Source of the DNA: an uncultured Marivita sp.
GTDB lineage: Bacteria; Pseudomonadota; Alphaproteobacteria; Rhodobacterales; Rhodobacteraceae
Assembly (NCBI GenBank): GCA_947503115.1
Contig: CANNCS010000023.1
Span: 1 to 41,963, forward strand
Direction of reading: 5' to 3'
Length of the DNA: 41,963 nt
The notes beneath the pieces are model-generated. The model was not told the DNA's origin. It saw only the letters and a list, made by a program, of their open reading frames with translations, and made no database searches. The translations under genes were made by a program, and so were the position numbers. Below are positions 31,103 to 38,825 of the stretch, one piece after another. How positions within the stretch are numbered: position 1 is the first letter of the stretch; every line of letters starts with the position of its first letter.

Positions 31103-31822
31103 GTGCGTAGGTCAGTTAGCTCGCAGTTGGATGAACTTGAAACCGTGCTTGCCGGTATTTCCACTCCTACAAGTTCCATGACAACCACACAGTTCCATGG
31201 CTTCATCACAAGCGTTTCTTTGTGTCCCGACCCAATATCGGCGTCGCAATGGCTCCCTGTGGTTTTAGAGCCAAGCAGAAATGGCTCTGGGCAACTGCCG
31301 TCTGAGACGAAACTCGCCATTAGACCGATGATGGATCATTGGCATGCTGTGTCAGATGCTCTCGCCACAGGCGGGTTTTATGATCCATTCCCTGGCTCAG
31401 CAGCAAACGTTGGGGAGCAGGGAGTATGGCGTTCTTGGATCCTTGGATTTCTGCAAGGGATGGCGATTTCCGAAGGCTCTTGGCTTCAAATAGAAGCGCA
31501 TAAAGATGATCGGATCATTGGGGCTCTCACATGCGTAAATCTATTAGCGGAAATCGCGGCCAACAAGTCGGCGTTTGACAGCGATATTGTTGATGACATT
31601 CAGCAAGATGCGAAGGGCTTGATAACAGAGATCGTTGAACAACTGCGGCCTCTGCAACACCTAACAAACTGCGAAATGCAGGAAGTGCCAAGTTTTGGGT
31701 TCTCTGAATTTGAAGATCCAGTGATCAGCTTATGGGGAGACGAGCATCGTCCAAGCGGTTATTGCCAATGTGGTTCACGAAAGAAGTACCGTTTATGTTG
31801 TGGAGCCCAAAGAGGAAGTTAG
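31103..31822 (+). CDS. YecA/UPF0149-like protein with C-terminal SEC-C zinc motif
   Basis: 239 residues. The N-terminal half fits the UPF0149/YecA pattern (LDELETVLAG, TTTQFHGFITSVSLCPDPIS, ASQWLPVVLE). The end YCQCGSRKKYRLCCG is a SEC-C motif, C-x-C then C-C, which binds zinc and in SecA contacts SecB or the ribosome. The GTG start is supported by family-like length but has only a weak ribosome site; ATG 31178 is an alternative. The precise function of such proteins is unclear. Confidence 0.75.
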   Translation: MRRSVSSQLDELETVLAGISTPTSSMTTTQFHGFITSVSLCPDPISASQWLPVVLEPSRNGSGQLPSETKLAIRPMMDHWHAVSDALATGGFYDPFPGSAANVGEQGVWRSWILGFLQGMAISEGSWLQIEAHKDDRIIGALTCVNLLAEIAANKSAFDSDIVDDIQQDAKGLITEIVEQLRPLQHLTNCEMQEVPSFGFSEFEDPVISLWGDEHRPSGYCQCGSRKKYRLCCGAQRGS

Positions 31823-31952
31823 GCTGAAATTGGGGCGGCATTACTAACTTGTTTTGAGTGATTGAGAGCCGTGTTTTTACATTCATTTTGACATGCGTGA
31901 AGGCAAGTCCAATCGAAGCACTGTCACGAGATAGGAAAAGAAGGGGACGGCG

Positions 31953-32072
31953 GGCTGCAGACACTTGGGGCAGCTGCAACCCGCCTGCAGGCCAAGAAAG
32001 ACCGGACCAGGTAATCCGTGAGCGGTGCGCCTGCTGCGACCAAGCTACGCGAGATTGAGGCAGGTTGTCTAG
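31953..32072 (+). repeat. Diverged ~115-bp direct repeat, copy B
   Basis: Same-strand relative of 343-459; the matching core AAGAAAGACCGGACCAGG and AATCCGTGAGCGGTGCGCCT is intact here. It lies between the YecA-like gene and the DUF4139 gene. With copy A it brackets about 31.5 kb that includes both defence loci and the replicon, which could allow excision or reflect an ancestral composite structure. Confidence 0.6.
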
Positions 32073-32154
32073 GGCAACTCTTAAGCTTTGCAGGAGCCAA
32101 CCAGTCTCTCTCTTCCCGACACGGCATGCATTATGATCATAGGTAGAATTGGAA

Positions 32155-33969
32155 TTATCGAACCAAGTTCTTCAGCAGAACAATCAGTTCATCCTTCTTT
32201 GTTTCAGCGGAGCTGATGGTGTCGTTCTGCTCTTTGATCGCCTCTTCTATAGCTGAAATACGGCTTATCCGACGCTCTGCATCCGCGCCATTGGACCCTA
32301 GAACTTCTATCTGTTTGAGTAGTCGGGACTGTTCGTCAACAAGACTTTTTATTTCGTTCTGGGCGAGATTTATGCGCTGATCTTCAGCGGATAGGCCTTC
32401 TTTGATCTCCCAAATACGAAAGAGCAGCTGTTGTGTTTCTCCTTCAGCCTTGTTTGACCAAAACAGCAGTGTCTCTCTGTCCAAGTTTACAAGGCTGAAC
32501 TCTTCTGAAATCGTGCGTTCTTCTTCAACGGCAAAATTGGTGATGGCGTTTGGTGGGATGGCGACATCCCAAACAGTATATTGTCCATCCCGTTCGCCGC
32601 CTTCGGTAATCACGGTCAAATTTGAACGATACGGATGATAAAGGGCGACTGTCTTTTCGACATCAGCCGCTCCCGAAAACTCATAGACCGTTTTTATCGC
32701 TTCAATGGAGGTAACTTGTAACATGCCATTGATGGCCAAGACGGTGTTTACACTCTGTGTTGTATGATCCGCGGTAACGACTTCGACGCTTGGGTCGCCA
32801 CCATAAGGTACCGTGATTGTCTGTTGCGGTTGAATTTCAGGGAGTCGAGCATCACCGGCATGGATGCCCTCATCATAAATTCGCATCACCCCAGCAGGCA
32901 ATCGGATCGGCAGAGGATTGCTGAGCCTGATAGCAACCTCGGGATGTTTGGATGGCTGTCCGTATTTGTACGTTAATAGGCGCCCATTCTCGACATCGCG
33001 CTCGAGGAACGGGACCATTGCCAAGTCACCGGAGCGTATACTTACCGGTTCAGGTAGAGTATAGGTCGCAAATGTGTCGCTCGACCCCATTTCTGGTTCA
33101 GAGGCGCCCAATCGAGCAAACTCACGCATCGCCATCTCTGATGAAAGTTGGTCCATCACAGGCGCACGCATTGGTACAGGCCTAATATCAGCGCGAATGT
33201 CTTCGCCAAACAGACGTGGATCAATGATATTTAGACTTCCCGTTTGAAGTGTAAGGGTTATGTCCGACCAATCATAATCGGTGCTATTTTTGACGATGGC
33301 CCACCCTGTTAATAAAATCCGCCCGTCTTTTGTGTCAGCACGCCAAGTTGCTTGCCAGTTTGGGGCTTTTTCAGCAAATTCAACTTCCACTGTTCCGTCA
33401 GCATCAGCCAAAACAGTGATTTCAATTTGGTCATCTTTGGATGTTGATCGCTGATAATCCGATAGCAACCTACGAAGCTCTTCGCGTTCCGGCGCGATTG
33501 TAAAGTTCGAAGGAAGAATTGTTTGCACGAAACTCCCCTCCACTAAGAGAGTGAGAGATAAACAGGTGTCTTCGCCGCAGCCGTCTCGGGAGAAGCCGGT
33601 CAACACCCCAGAGAGTGCATTGTGGTGCTCACCTGTTTTGATCCTTTCGCCAATCATTGCGCTAAGGAAGCTGTCAACGCTTGTAAGCGCACCAGTTGGA
33701 ACGACGTCAGAATCGCGAAAGTTTGACTGCTCATTCGAAGGGTCAATTGACAGGTAAGCAGATGTAACAGTTTCTGAACGCAATCGGATCGATTTAAGAA
33801 CCGCATCAATCTGATCTGCGGATACAGGCAACGGACCTTGTCCATCAACGATTTCAATAGAGCCCTTTAAGGTAACCTCGCCTGAGGATGACATCATGAC
33901 ATCTGAAATGGTTTGTGCAGTGACCGCGCTTCCGAAAGTGGCAGCGATGAGCGTAAATTTTCTCAGCAT
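32155..33969 (-). CDS. Exported DUF4139 domain protein
   Basis: 604 residues with a Sec signal peptide (MLRKFTLIAATFGSAVTAQ). DUF4139 features start near 200 with PNWQATWRADTKDGRILLTG then WAIVKNSTDYDWSDITLTL and LQTGSLN, and continue through PVSIRSGDLAMVPFLERDVE. A C-terminal coiled coil (~535-595, LSAEDQRINLAQNEIKSLVD then EQSRLLKQIEVLG) ends the protein. It is predicted periplasmic. DUF4139 proteins are beta-rich and poorly characterised; some are annotated as mucoidy-inhibitor-like. Monocistronic and apparently complete; no partner gene is adjacent. Confidence 0.8.
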   Translation of the reverse strand: MLRKFTLIAATFGSAVTAQTISDVMMSSSGEVTLKGSIEIVDGQGPLPVSADQIDAVLKSIRLRSETVTSAYLSIDPSNEQSNFRDSDVVPTGALTSVDSFLSAMIGERIKTGEHHNALSGVLTGFSRDGCGEDTCLSLTLLVEGSFVQTILPSNFTIAPEREELRRLLSDYQRSTSKDDQIEITVLADADGTVEVEFAEKAPNWQATWRADTKDGRILLTGWAIVKNSTDYDWSDITLTLQTGSLNIIDPRLFGEDIRADIRPVPMRAPVMDQLSSEMAMREFARLGASEPEMGSSDTFATYTLPEPVSIRSGDLAMVPFLERDVENGRLLTYKYGQPSKHPEVAIRLSNPLPIRLPAGVMRIYDEGIHAGDARLPEIQPQQTITVPYGGDPSVEVVTADHTTQSVNTVLAINGMLQVTSIEAIKTVYEFSGAADVEKTVALYHPYRSNLTVITEGGERDGQYTVWDVAIPPNAITNFAVEEERTISEEFSLVNLDRETLLFWSNKAEGETQQLLFRIWEIKEGLSAEDQRINLAQNEIKSLVDEQSRLLKQIEVLGSNGADAERRISRISAIEEAIKEQNDTISSAETKKDELIVLLKNLVR

Positions 33970-34101
33970 TTTTGACCGATTTTTTTAAGTGTTCTCGACA
34001 AAGCATCACGATCGTTAAGCAAAGGAAACCCCTGAGATGATGCTGAAATAATTTCCAACCTACACTACAGAGTGGTAGCGGGCCGCGACGCGGAGGTGCG
34101 C

Positions 34102-34374
34102 TTAATGCATGCGTGAAGGTCGGTCCGGTCGCAGCTCAACATCATCGGTCTCGTCGCTTTGATCCAAGGCATCCTGAACGAGATCGTCGATATCGTCTTC
34201 TGAAGCGCCATTCCGCACAAGGCTTACAATCATCTCGAACAATAAACGATCACTCAAACAGCCAATACAAATACCAGCGGCTGTGGCACGCTGTGCCAAA
34301 CCATCCAATTCCTCGGCTACAAACTTTTCAAATAGCGCGTCTCCCCAGTGGTGCGGATCGTCTTGCAAACCCAA
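34102..34374 (-). CDS. Small acidic hypothetical protein
   Basis: 90 residues, rich in D and E, especially at the end (SEDDIDDLVQDALDQSDETD), with two cysteines in GICIGCLSDRL. AAGGAG lies just upstream of a TTG at 34374 (MGLQDDPHHW), with a second in-frame TTG two codons later that has better spacing. Not recognised. It could be a small protein-binding or anti-restriction-like acidic protein, but nothing specific supports that. Confidence 0.5.
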   Translation of the reverse strand: MGLQDDPHHWGDALFEKFVAEELDGLAQRATAAGICIGCLSDRLLFEMIVSLVRNGASEDDIDDLVQDALDQSDETDDVELRPDRPSRMH

Positions 34375-34582
34375 AATCTCCTTTAGATGAAACCATGTTG
34401 CTTAATGCCCTTGGAGAGCGCCTGGCACATGGCCCTTTATCGTCCTCAGGTTGAATGCGCAAATGCGTTGTGCTGACTGGCTCACCTACACAAATCGTGG
34501 AGGAGAGTGCCGTAAATTTTTCTCTGGAAACCGGAATTTTTGTTATGGTGTTCTTGGGTTTTAAACACGTTGTGGGGAAGAA

Positions 34583-34921
34583 GTGGCTGGCAGAACATTA
34601 ACACGATTGGATATCGCTGAGGCGGTTGCTCGGAAATGCGACTTGCGCAAACCAAGAAGCGCAGAACTTGTTGATGGCATTTTGGACGCCATCATGGACG
34701 GGCTCGTAGAAGATGGCATTGCAAAGTTGTCAGGTTTCGCCACCTTCACTGTGCGCTCAAAGCAGGCGCGTGTTGGCAGAAATCCCAAAACCGGTGTGGA
34801 GAAAGCGATCTCTGCCCGCAAAGTGGTTGTGTTTAAAGCATCGCAAAACATGAAATCCATCGTGGATGCTGGAAACAAGGCTCAGTTGACCGAAGACGCG
34901 CCGCTAGAAATCGACGTATAG
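34583..34921 (+). CDS. IHF/HU-family DNA-bending protein
   Basis: 112 residues from GTG 34583 (VAGRTLTRLDIAEAV). LVDGILDAIMDGLVEDGIAK, LSGFATFTVRSKQARVGRNP and KTGVEKAISARKVVVFKASQ show the helical dimer core followed by the beta-arm (R-x-G-R-N-P-K-T-G) of the IHF-alpha/HU family. An acidic tail follows. It bends DNA and could assist origin opening or recombination on the plasmid. It is a plasmid-borne variant with a slightly extended C-terminus. Confidence 0.9.
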   Translation: MAGRTLTRLDIAEAVARKCDLRKPRSAELVDGILDAIMDGLVEDGIAKLSGFATFTVRSKQARVGRNPKTGVEKAISARKVVVFKASQNMKSIVDAGNKAQLTEDAPLEIDV

Positions 34922-35580
34922 GCACCGTCATCCATGCTTTGTGTTCAAAGACAGCGCAGATGAATGTGGCTGGACTCTCACCTGCATCCTTTGAACAGTG
35001 GACCATGTAAGGCGCGGATGGTTGATGCTCTCATGCCTTGCACCGCAGGCAGTAGTTATTTCCATTGCTTCAGCCAGCACAACTTCATGAATAGACGATA
35101 TTTATTGACCATTGCGATGGAATTGGTAAGGCGCGCATCGCTCACGAAGGTAACAGTTCACCTTAGTCCCAACACTGCTCTCGCCTCCTGATGTGTGTCA
35201 GGAGGCTTTTTTGTGTGGGCTTAACTGCTTATAAATTAGGCGGCGGTCTTACTGGAAGTACGCTGGCCCGTTTTCTTCTGGACAGAAGGTATATTGAGAT
35301 TGCAGCTTATGCCCCACGCAGGGAGGAAGGAAACTTGATCCATGGTTTTGGGTCACATAAAAATCCTGCACACTGATGGTGTATCGCCAAGTCCAGCTGT
35401 CAGTGTATTTGGAGATGGGTGGTTTGAATGTAGCTGCCCATCTCCTCCACTCAACAACTGACTGCAGGTCATCGTGCTCAAGCCGCAAATGCGTCAAGGC
35501 TCGGAACCAAATATGTCTTGCTGAAACATAATTGTCTGATGCACCTTATCGCCAACGACAATTGAGGGCGATGCAGTAAG
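34922..35580. other. Long gap holding a possible small RNA and a terminator
   Basis: No good coding frame. It contains the strong terminator at 35183-35212, preceded by TTAGTCCCAACACTGCTC. Very similar AACACTGCTC plus CCTCCTGA-type stem sequence occurs at 37187-37223, so this could be the 3' end of a repeated small-RNA-like unit. The stretch after the terminator, 35213-35580, shows nothing I recognise. Confidence 0.35.
35183..35212 (+). terminator. Strong intrinsic terminator A
   Basis: GCCTCCTGA (35183-35191) pairs with TCAGGAGGC (35198-35206) around a 6-base loop and is followed by six T. It would end transcripts from the IHF-like gene 260 bp upstream or from a small RNA in the gap. The 5' arm carries CCUCCU, complementary to a ribosome-binding site. 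Confidence 0.85.
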
Positions 35581-36042
35581 ATGGGCATTCTCGGTATTCT
35601 CTGTGTTTTGGGCGGCCTTGGTTTGGGCGCTGGCCTGTTAATGAACCTCTTGCCTGAGCCAATGCTCGCCTTCGTCACACTCGAGCAAGATACATTGATA
35701 CTCTCAGCGCTGACTTTGGTTGTGATGGGCGTCATATTGCTCGTCGGTAGGGCCATATTGGCGACCCAATCAAGCCTTCAGGAGGGGCTTAATAGCATTC
35801 CCGCCGAACTGCGTAATCTTGAAGAAAAAGTTGATGCCCTGCAAATTTCCGCCAAGCATAGTATCCAAGAATTCGCACCAGAGGACAAAGTTGAAGAATA
35901 TAAAGGTTATGAAATCTATTATAAAAATAGGTTCTTCTACATTCGCGATGTGAACGCCAAGTTTTTCACCCTAGAAGGTGCTGAGAGCTGGATTGATCGA
36001 ACTGAAAAATTACGGCCAAACAGCGAATCTTACAGGATGTGA
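35581..36042 (+). CDS. Two-helix membrane protein, function unknown
   Basis: 153 residues. Transmembrane helices at ~3-23 (ILGILCVLGGLGLGAGLLMN) and ~42-60 (ALTLVVMGVILLVGRAIL) precede a coiled-coil-prone cytoplasmic part (~65-90). A C-terminal domain, EEYKGYEIYYKNRFFYIRDV then NAKFFTLEGAESWID, looks like a small alpha/beta sensor fold. Not recognised. Its stop lies just before the ParD-ParE fusion gene, so the two probably form an operon. Confidence 0.6.
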   Translation: MGILGILCVLGGLGLGAGLLMNLLPEPMLAFVTLEQDTLILSALTLVVMGVILLVGRAILATQSSLQEGLNSIPAELRNLEEKVDALQISAKHSIQEFAPEDKVEEYKGYEIYYKNRFFYIRDVNAKFFTLEGAESWIDRTEKLRPNSESYRM

Positions 36043-36080
36043 GTATTGCTAAAGCTCCAGCTGCGAGGGGGGAGGCAGTT

Positions 36081-36584
36081 TTGAATGAACAGTCGCAAAC
36101 CATCACAATCATCACTGGCAAGGTCGCGGAACTGGAAGAGCTTTCTAAGTATATGGGTGAAAGTGTGAACTTTGTTGTGAACCAAGAGATTGAGCAATAT
36201 GTCGAGAGCAATCTGAAGCAAATTCAGCGCATAAAATCGGGCGTTTGTGCTGCCGAAGCTGGCCAAACTCTGTCAGCAGATGAGATGTTTAACCCACTCG
36301 CGCCCTCAATCTCCAGCGCAAATGGCCTTACGGTAAAGATAGCGGAACCTGCCGCGCAGGACCTGGCAGACATCATAGGGAAGATTTCGAAAGATAGCCC
36401 TTTGCTGGCAGAAGACGTGTTACGAACATTTGGTGATATGCTGCAGAAGGTGCAGGATATTCCTGACCTTGGTGGAACGGGCAGATACCCGAACACACGC
36501 GAGCTCCAGTTCTATGGGTGCCCTGTCACTCTGGTCTATGCTGTCGATGCTGCTGCCGCGGTGACTGTTGTCGCTGTATTCTAA
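36081..36584 (+). CDS. ParD-like antitoxin fused to ParE/RelE-type toxin
   Basis: 167 residues. GGGAGG (36070-36075) lies 5 bases before TTG 36081; an upstream GTG at 36039 in the same frame overlaps the previous stop. Residues ~3-75 look like an RHH antitoxin: TITIITGKVAELEELSKYMG, VNFVVNQEIEQYVE, then IKSGVCAAEAGQTLSADEMF, the pattern of CopG/ParD proteins including the typical G-x-x-A-A-x-A-G linker. Residues ~85-167 look like ParE: KIAEPAAQDLADIIGKISK, GGTGRYPNTRELQFYGCPVT then LVYAVDAAAAVTVVAVF. Antitoxin and toxin are normally separate. A single-chain fusion should be self-neutralised unless cleaved. Confidence 0.65.
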   Translation: MNEQSQTITIITGKVAELEELSKYMGESVNFVVNQEIEQYVESNLKQIQRIKSGVCAAEAGQTLSADEMFNPLAPSISSANGLTVKIAEPAAQDLADIIGKISKDSPLLAEDVLRTFGDMLQKVQDIPDLGGTGRYPNTRELQFYGCPVTLVYAVDAAAAVTVVAVF

Positions 36585-36837
36585 GGGGACCCTGACACAG
36601 TGAGCCATGCTGCTGCGATGACGATCGTGCAGCAGCAGATTAAAGGTGTGGAATGCGAGACCAAGATGGCTAGGGCATCACTTTTGTCGGTCCCGTGAAA
36701 CTTACACGGGGCTGAACCATAGAAGGATTGAGCCAGACACAACGGTGGCCATAAGAGACCTGCTGGAGATTATGGTGTCTTGATACTGTGCTTCTGCCAT
36801 GCTTTTCTGAATCTAGACACTAGATGTAGTATGGCAG

Positions 36838-37092
36838 ATGCAAGCAGAAATCTTTCCAGATCAGCTCTTTCTGAAGCGCAACATGCAGCAAAATGGCCAC
36901 CAGAGATTCTTCATGATGGTGGTTCATCGTGATCTGTTTGGAGGAGCCAGTATCATCCGGGAAAGTGGAGAGGTTGGTCGTCCCGGTACGATCCGAATAG
37001 AGCATCACCCAGACGAAGGTACTGCTGTGGACGCCTTGGCTGTCATCGCCGCCAAGAAGCAGAAGCAAGGATATCTTTGCTCGGCGGGATAG
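36838..37092 (+). CDS. WGR-domain protein with degenerate signature
   Basis: 84 residues. DQLFLKRNMQQNGHQRFFMM then VVHRDLFGGASIIRESGEVG and RPGTIRIEHHPDEGTAVDAL match single-domain WGR proteins common on alphaproteobacterial plasmids. The namesake W-G-R tripeptide is replaced by S-G-E. WGR domains bind nucleic acids in PARP-like proteins. No good ribosome site precedes the ATG. Upstream, 36585-36837 has no recognised gene. A basic tail (KKQKQGY) is kept. Confidence 0.7.
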   Translation: MQAEIFPDQLFLKRNMQQNGHQRFFMMVVHRDLFGGASIIRESGEVGRPGTIRIEHHPDEGTAVDALAVIAAKKQKQGYLCSAG

Positions 37093-37193
37093 GGCAGGGG
37101 GGGGAAAACCCTTGACCGGTCACAGGAAACAGATAGTGTGAATGGGCTCTCAAGGCAGGACATCTTTGGTCCCCTTGTACCTCAACACTGCTC

Positions 37194-37223
37194 AACCTCC
37201 TGAAGTAATTCAGGAGGTTTTTT
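37194..37223 (+). terminator. Strong intrinsic terminator B
   Basis: AACCTCCTGAA (37194-37204) pairs perfectly with TTCAGGAGGTT (37209-37219) around a GTAA loop, followed by four further T. The upstream CTCAACACTGCTC and the stem core match terminator A (35183-35212). It would close the WGR transcript or a small RNA. Confidence 0.88.
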
Positions 37224-37289
37224 ATCGCCTCAAGGCGGGACAAAGTTGTGAAGTGATCATCCCTATGTCTTGCCACCTCCGCCGCCACC

Positions 37290-37649
37290 AACCGGGCGCA
37301 ACAACCCCGATGACCTCTGACACACGCGACCTCGTTCGGGCCGTTAGGGCCTGCGTTGAGGCGTCCTGGCCGAAACAGGGTGGCCCCTACGCTTTCGCGA
37401 AGTCGGGCGTGATGCTGGATGACCTGGTGGCGGAGGCAGACCAGCCGCGGACCCTGTTTGACCATGCTGACGATGGCAAGGGTCGTTCCCCCGCGGTGAT
37501 GGCGGCGTAGGACGTGGTCAACGCTCGGTTCGGGAAGAAGAAACTGGTCACTGCCTCAGAGGGAGTGAGCCGGGCCGGGACGATGCGGGCGGAGCACCGC
37601 AGCCCGGCGCTACACCACCCAGATCTCGGACTTGCCCGTGGTCCTATGA
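37290..37649 (+). pseudogene. umuC: umuC C-terminal fragment with nonsense and frameshift
   Basis: Plus-strand reading: MTSDTRDLVRAVRACVEASW, YAFAKSGVMLDDLVAEADQP, LFDHADDGKGRSPAVMAA, then a TAG (37508-37510) where the family has a leucine, then DVVNARFGKKKLVTASEGVS and AEHRSP. After that the correct ending, YTTQISDLPVVL, is in another frame and stops at 37649. These are the classical C-terminal motifs of UmuC-type polymerases. One nonsense codon and one frameshift, plus the missing N-terminal two thirds, show it is dead. Confidence 0.85.
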
Positions 37650-37726
37650 GGGACTCCTCAGCTTCTGATCGGAATTACTCACCAGGTGCACCGTCCCTTG
37701 AACTATGCGGTTATGAACTGTTAAGA

Positions 37727-37748
37727 TCATATATGAAGGAGGCCTCCT
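37727..37748. promoter_or_regulatory. Two abutting palindromes over the parDE leader
   Basis: TCATATATGA (37727-37736) is a perfect 10-bp palindrome and AGGAGGCCTCCT (37737-37748) a perfect 12-bp palindrome directly after it. The second contains the parD ribosome site (AAGGAGG, 37736-37742) and ends 1 base before the ATG. Binding of ParD there would repress expression, the usual autoregulation of parDE loci. Confidence 0.5.
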
Positions 37749-37749
37749 C

Positions 37750-38016
37750 ATGTCCCGACTGACCATCTCGATGCCCGACCAGATGAACGAATGGGTCGAT
37801 TCACAGATCGCTGCGGGTCGTTACGGCAACGTCAGCGAGTACTTCCGCGACCTCGTGCGGCGTGACCAGGAACGCAGGGAAGCGGCCGTGGCCGAGCTCC
37901 GGACCCTGCTTGAGCGCGCGGAAGCGAGCGGGGTCTCTGATCGCCCATTTCAGGATATCCTGGAAGCGGCGCGCTGGGAGGCCCGACACAAGGGTCTGCT
38001 TCGTGGCGAAAATTGA
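37750..38016 (+). CDS. parD: ParD-type antitoxin
   Basis: 88 residues: SRLTISMPDQMNEWVDSQIA, GRYGNVSEYFRDLVRRDQER, then a helical toxin-binding tail ending LRGEN. This is a standard CopG/ParD ribbon-helix-helix antitoxin. AAGGAGG is 7 bases upstream. Overlaps parE by 14 bases in antitoxin-first order. It neutralises ParE and stabilises the plasmid. Confidence 0.92.
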   Translation: MSRLTISMPDQMNEWVDSQIAAGRYGNVSEYFRDLVRRDQERREAAVAELRTLLERAEASGVSDRPFQDILEAARWEARHKGLLRGEN

Positions 38017-38296
38017 GTTCACGCATGACGCCGAGCGGGACCTGATCGACATCTTCCTCTACGGGATCGAACATTTCGGCCTGGCTCAGGCTGAGCGGTA
38101 TGCGAAGACGCTCTACGTCAAGATCGAGATGGCGGCGGAGCACCCGGATTTCGGAGCGGATTATGGTTTTGTTGTCGAGGGCGCTCGTAGGTACGAGGCT
38201 GTGTCCCACGCCATATATTACCGCTCCACAGAGGCCGGTATTCTCGTGCTGCGCGTCCTGCACGGCCGGATGGATCCGGCCCGCCACCTCGGGTGA
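38003..38296 (+). CDS. parE: ParE-type toxin
   Basis: 97 residues from GTG 38003 (VAKIEFTHDAERDLIDIFLY), with AAGGGT upstream. AEHPDFGADYGFVVEGARRY, HAIYYRSTEAGILVLRVLHG and RMDPARHL are typical of ParE/RelE-superfamily toxins; ParE poisons DNA gyrase. It looks full length. Overlapping parD ensures coupled synthesis. The gap 38297-38426 holds no recognised gene. Confidence 0.92.
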   Translation: MAKIEFTHDAERDLIDIFLYGIEHFGLAQAERYAKTLYVKIEMAAEHPDFGADYGFVVEGARRYEAVSHAIYYRSTEAGILVLRVLHGRMDPARHLG

Positions 38297-38426
38297 CCAG
38301 CTAAGAGCCTCACACCCTCAGCTGATCCAGATGACGGTCCCGAAGCAAGCCCCAAATGAACAAGCTAGGCAACTGCTCCATGAGTGAGCATTGCGATGTA
38401 ATACGCATCCTTACTCTTACTTACTC

Positions 38427-38825
38427 TTACCCCTCATCGAGATAGACCTCGATCAGGTCATGCAGCATGTCACCATTGGTTCTCCGCTCCAGTTTGCACA
38501 GCGCTCTGAAGCGGCGATAGACGTCTTCATTCATCCGGACAGACATTTGCACGGTTGTCGCTGATGGCTGAGCCACATGCCTCCTATACGCCTTGGACTG
38601 AGCCTCTTGTCGGTCTTGGCGTTCTATCCGCATAAGCTGAACCAGTTTCTCAGCACTGAGACCACCTTGTTTGCTGTGTGGTTCTATGTGTGGCTCTATG
38701 TGTGAACAAGTCAGAGCTGATGTGCTCAATTTGGGCACGTTGGATAACGGTTTGTGAGACGGCTTGTCTGATTGTTGACTGGACTGCTTGGCGGAGTGCT
38801 GAGAGGTCTGTTTTACCTGGGTCAT
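38427..38825 (-). CDS. RHH-domain protein, possibly a second partition/copy-control protein
   Basis: 132 residues. The first ~60 are disordered and rich in Q, S, K, H and P, with a repeated HIEP-HIEP; the C-terminus is ATTVQMSVRMNEDVYRRFRA followed by RTNGDMLHDLIEVYLDEG, a ribbon-helix-helix domain. AAGGA lies 7-8 bases upstream. The layout of flexible N-terminus plus RHH resembles the parB-like protein at 27761, so it may come from another replicon's partition locus, but no parA is next to it. Confidence 0.6.
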   Translation of the reverse strand: MTQVKQTSQHSAKQSSQQSDKPSHKPLSNVPKLSTSALTCSHIEPHIEPHSKQGGLSAEKLVQLMRIERQDRQEAQSKAYRRHVAQPSATTVQMSVRMNEDVYRRFRALCKLERRTNGDMLHDLIEVYLDEG

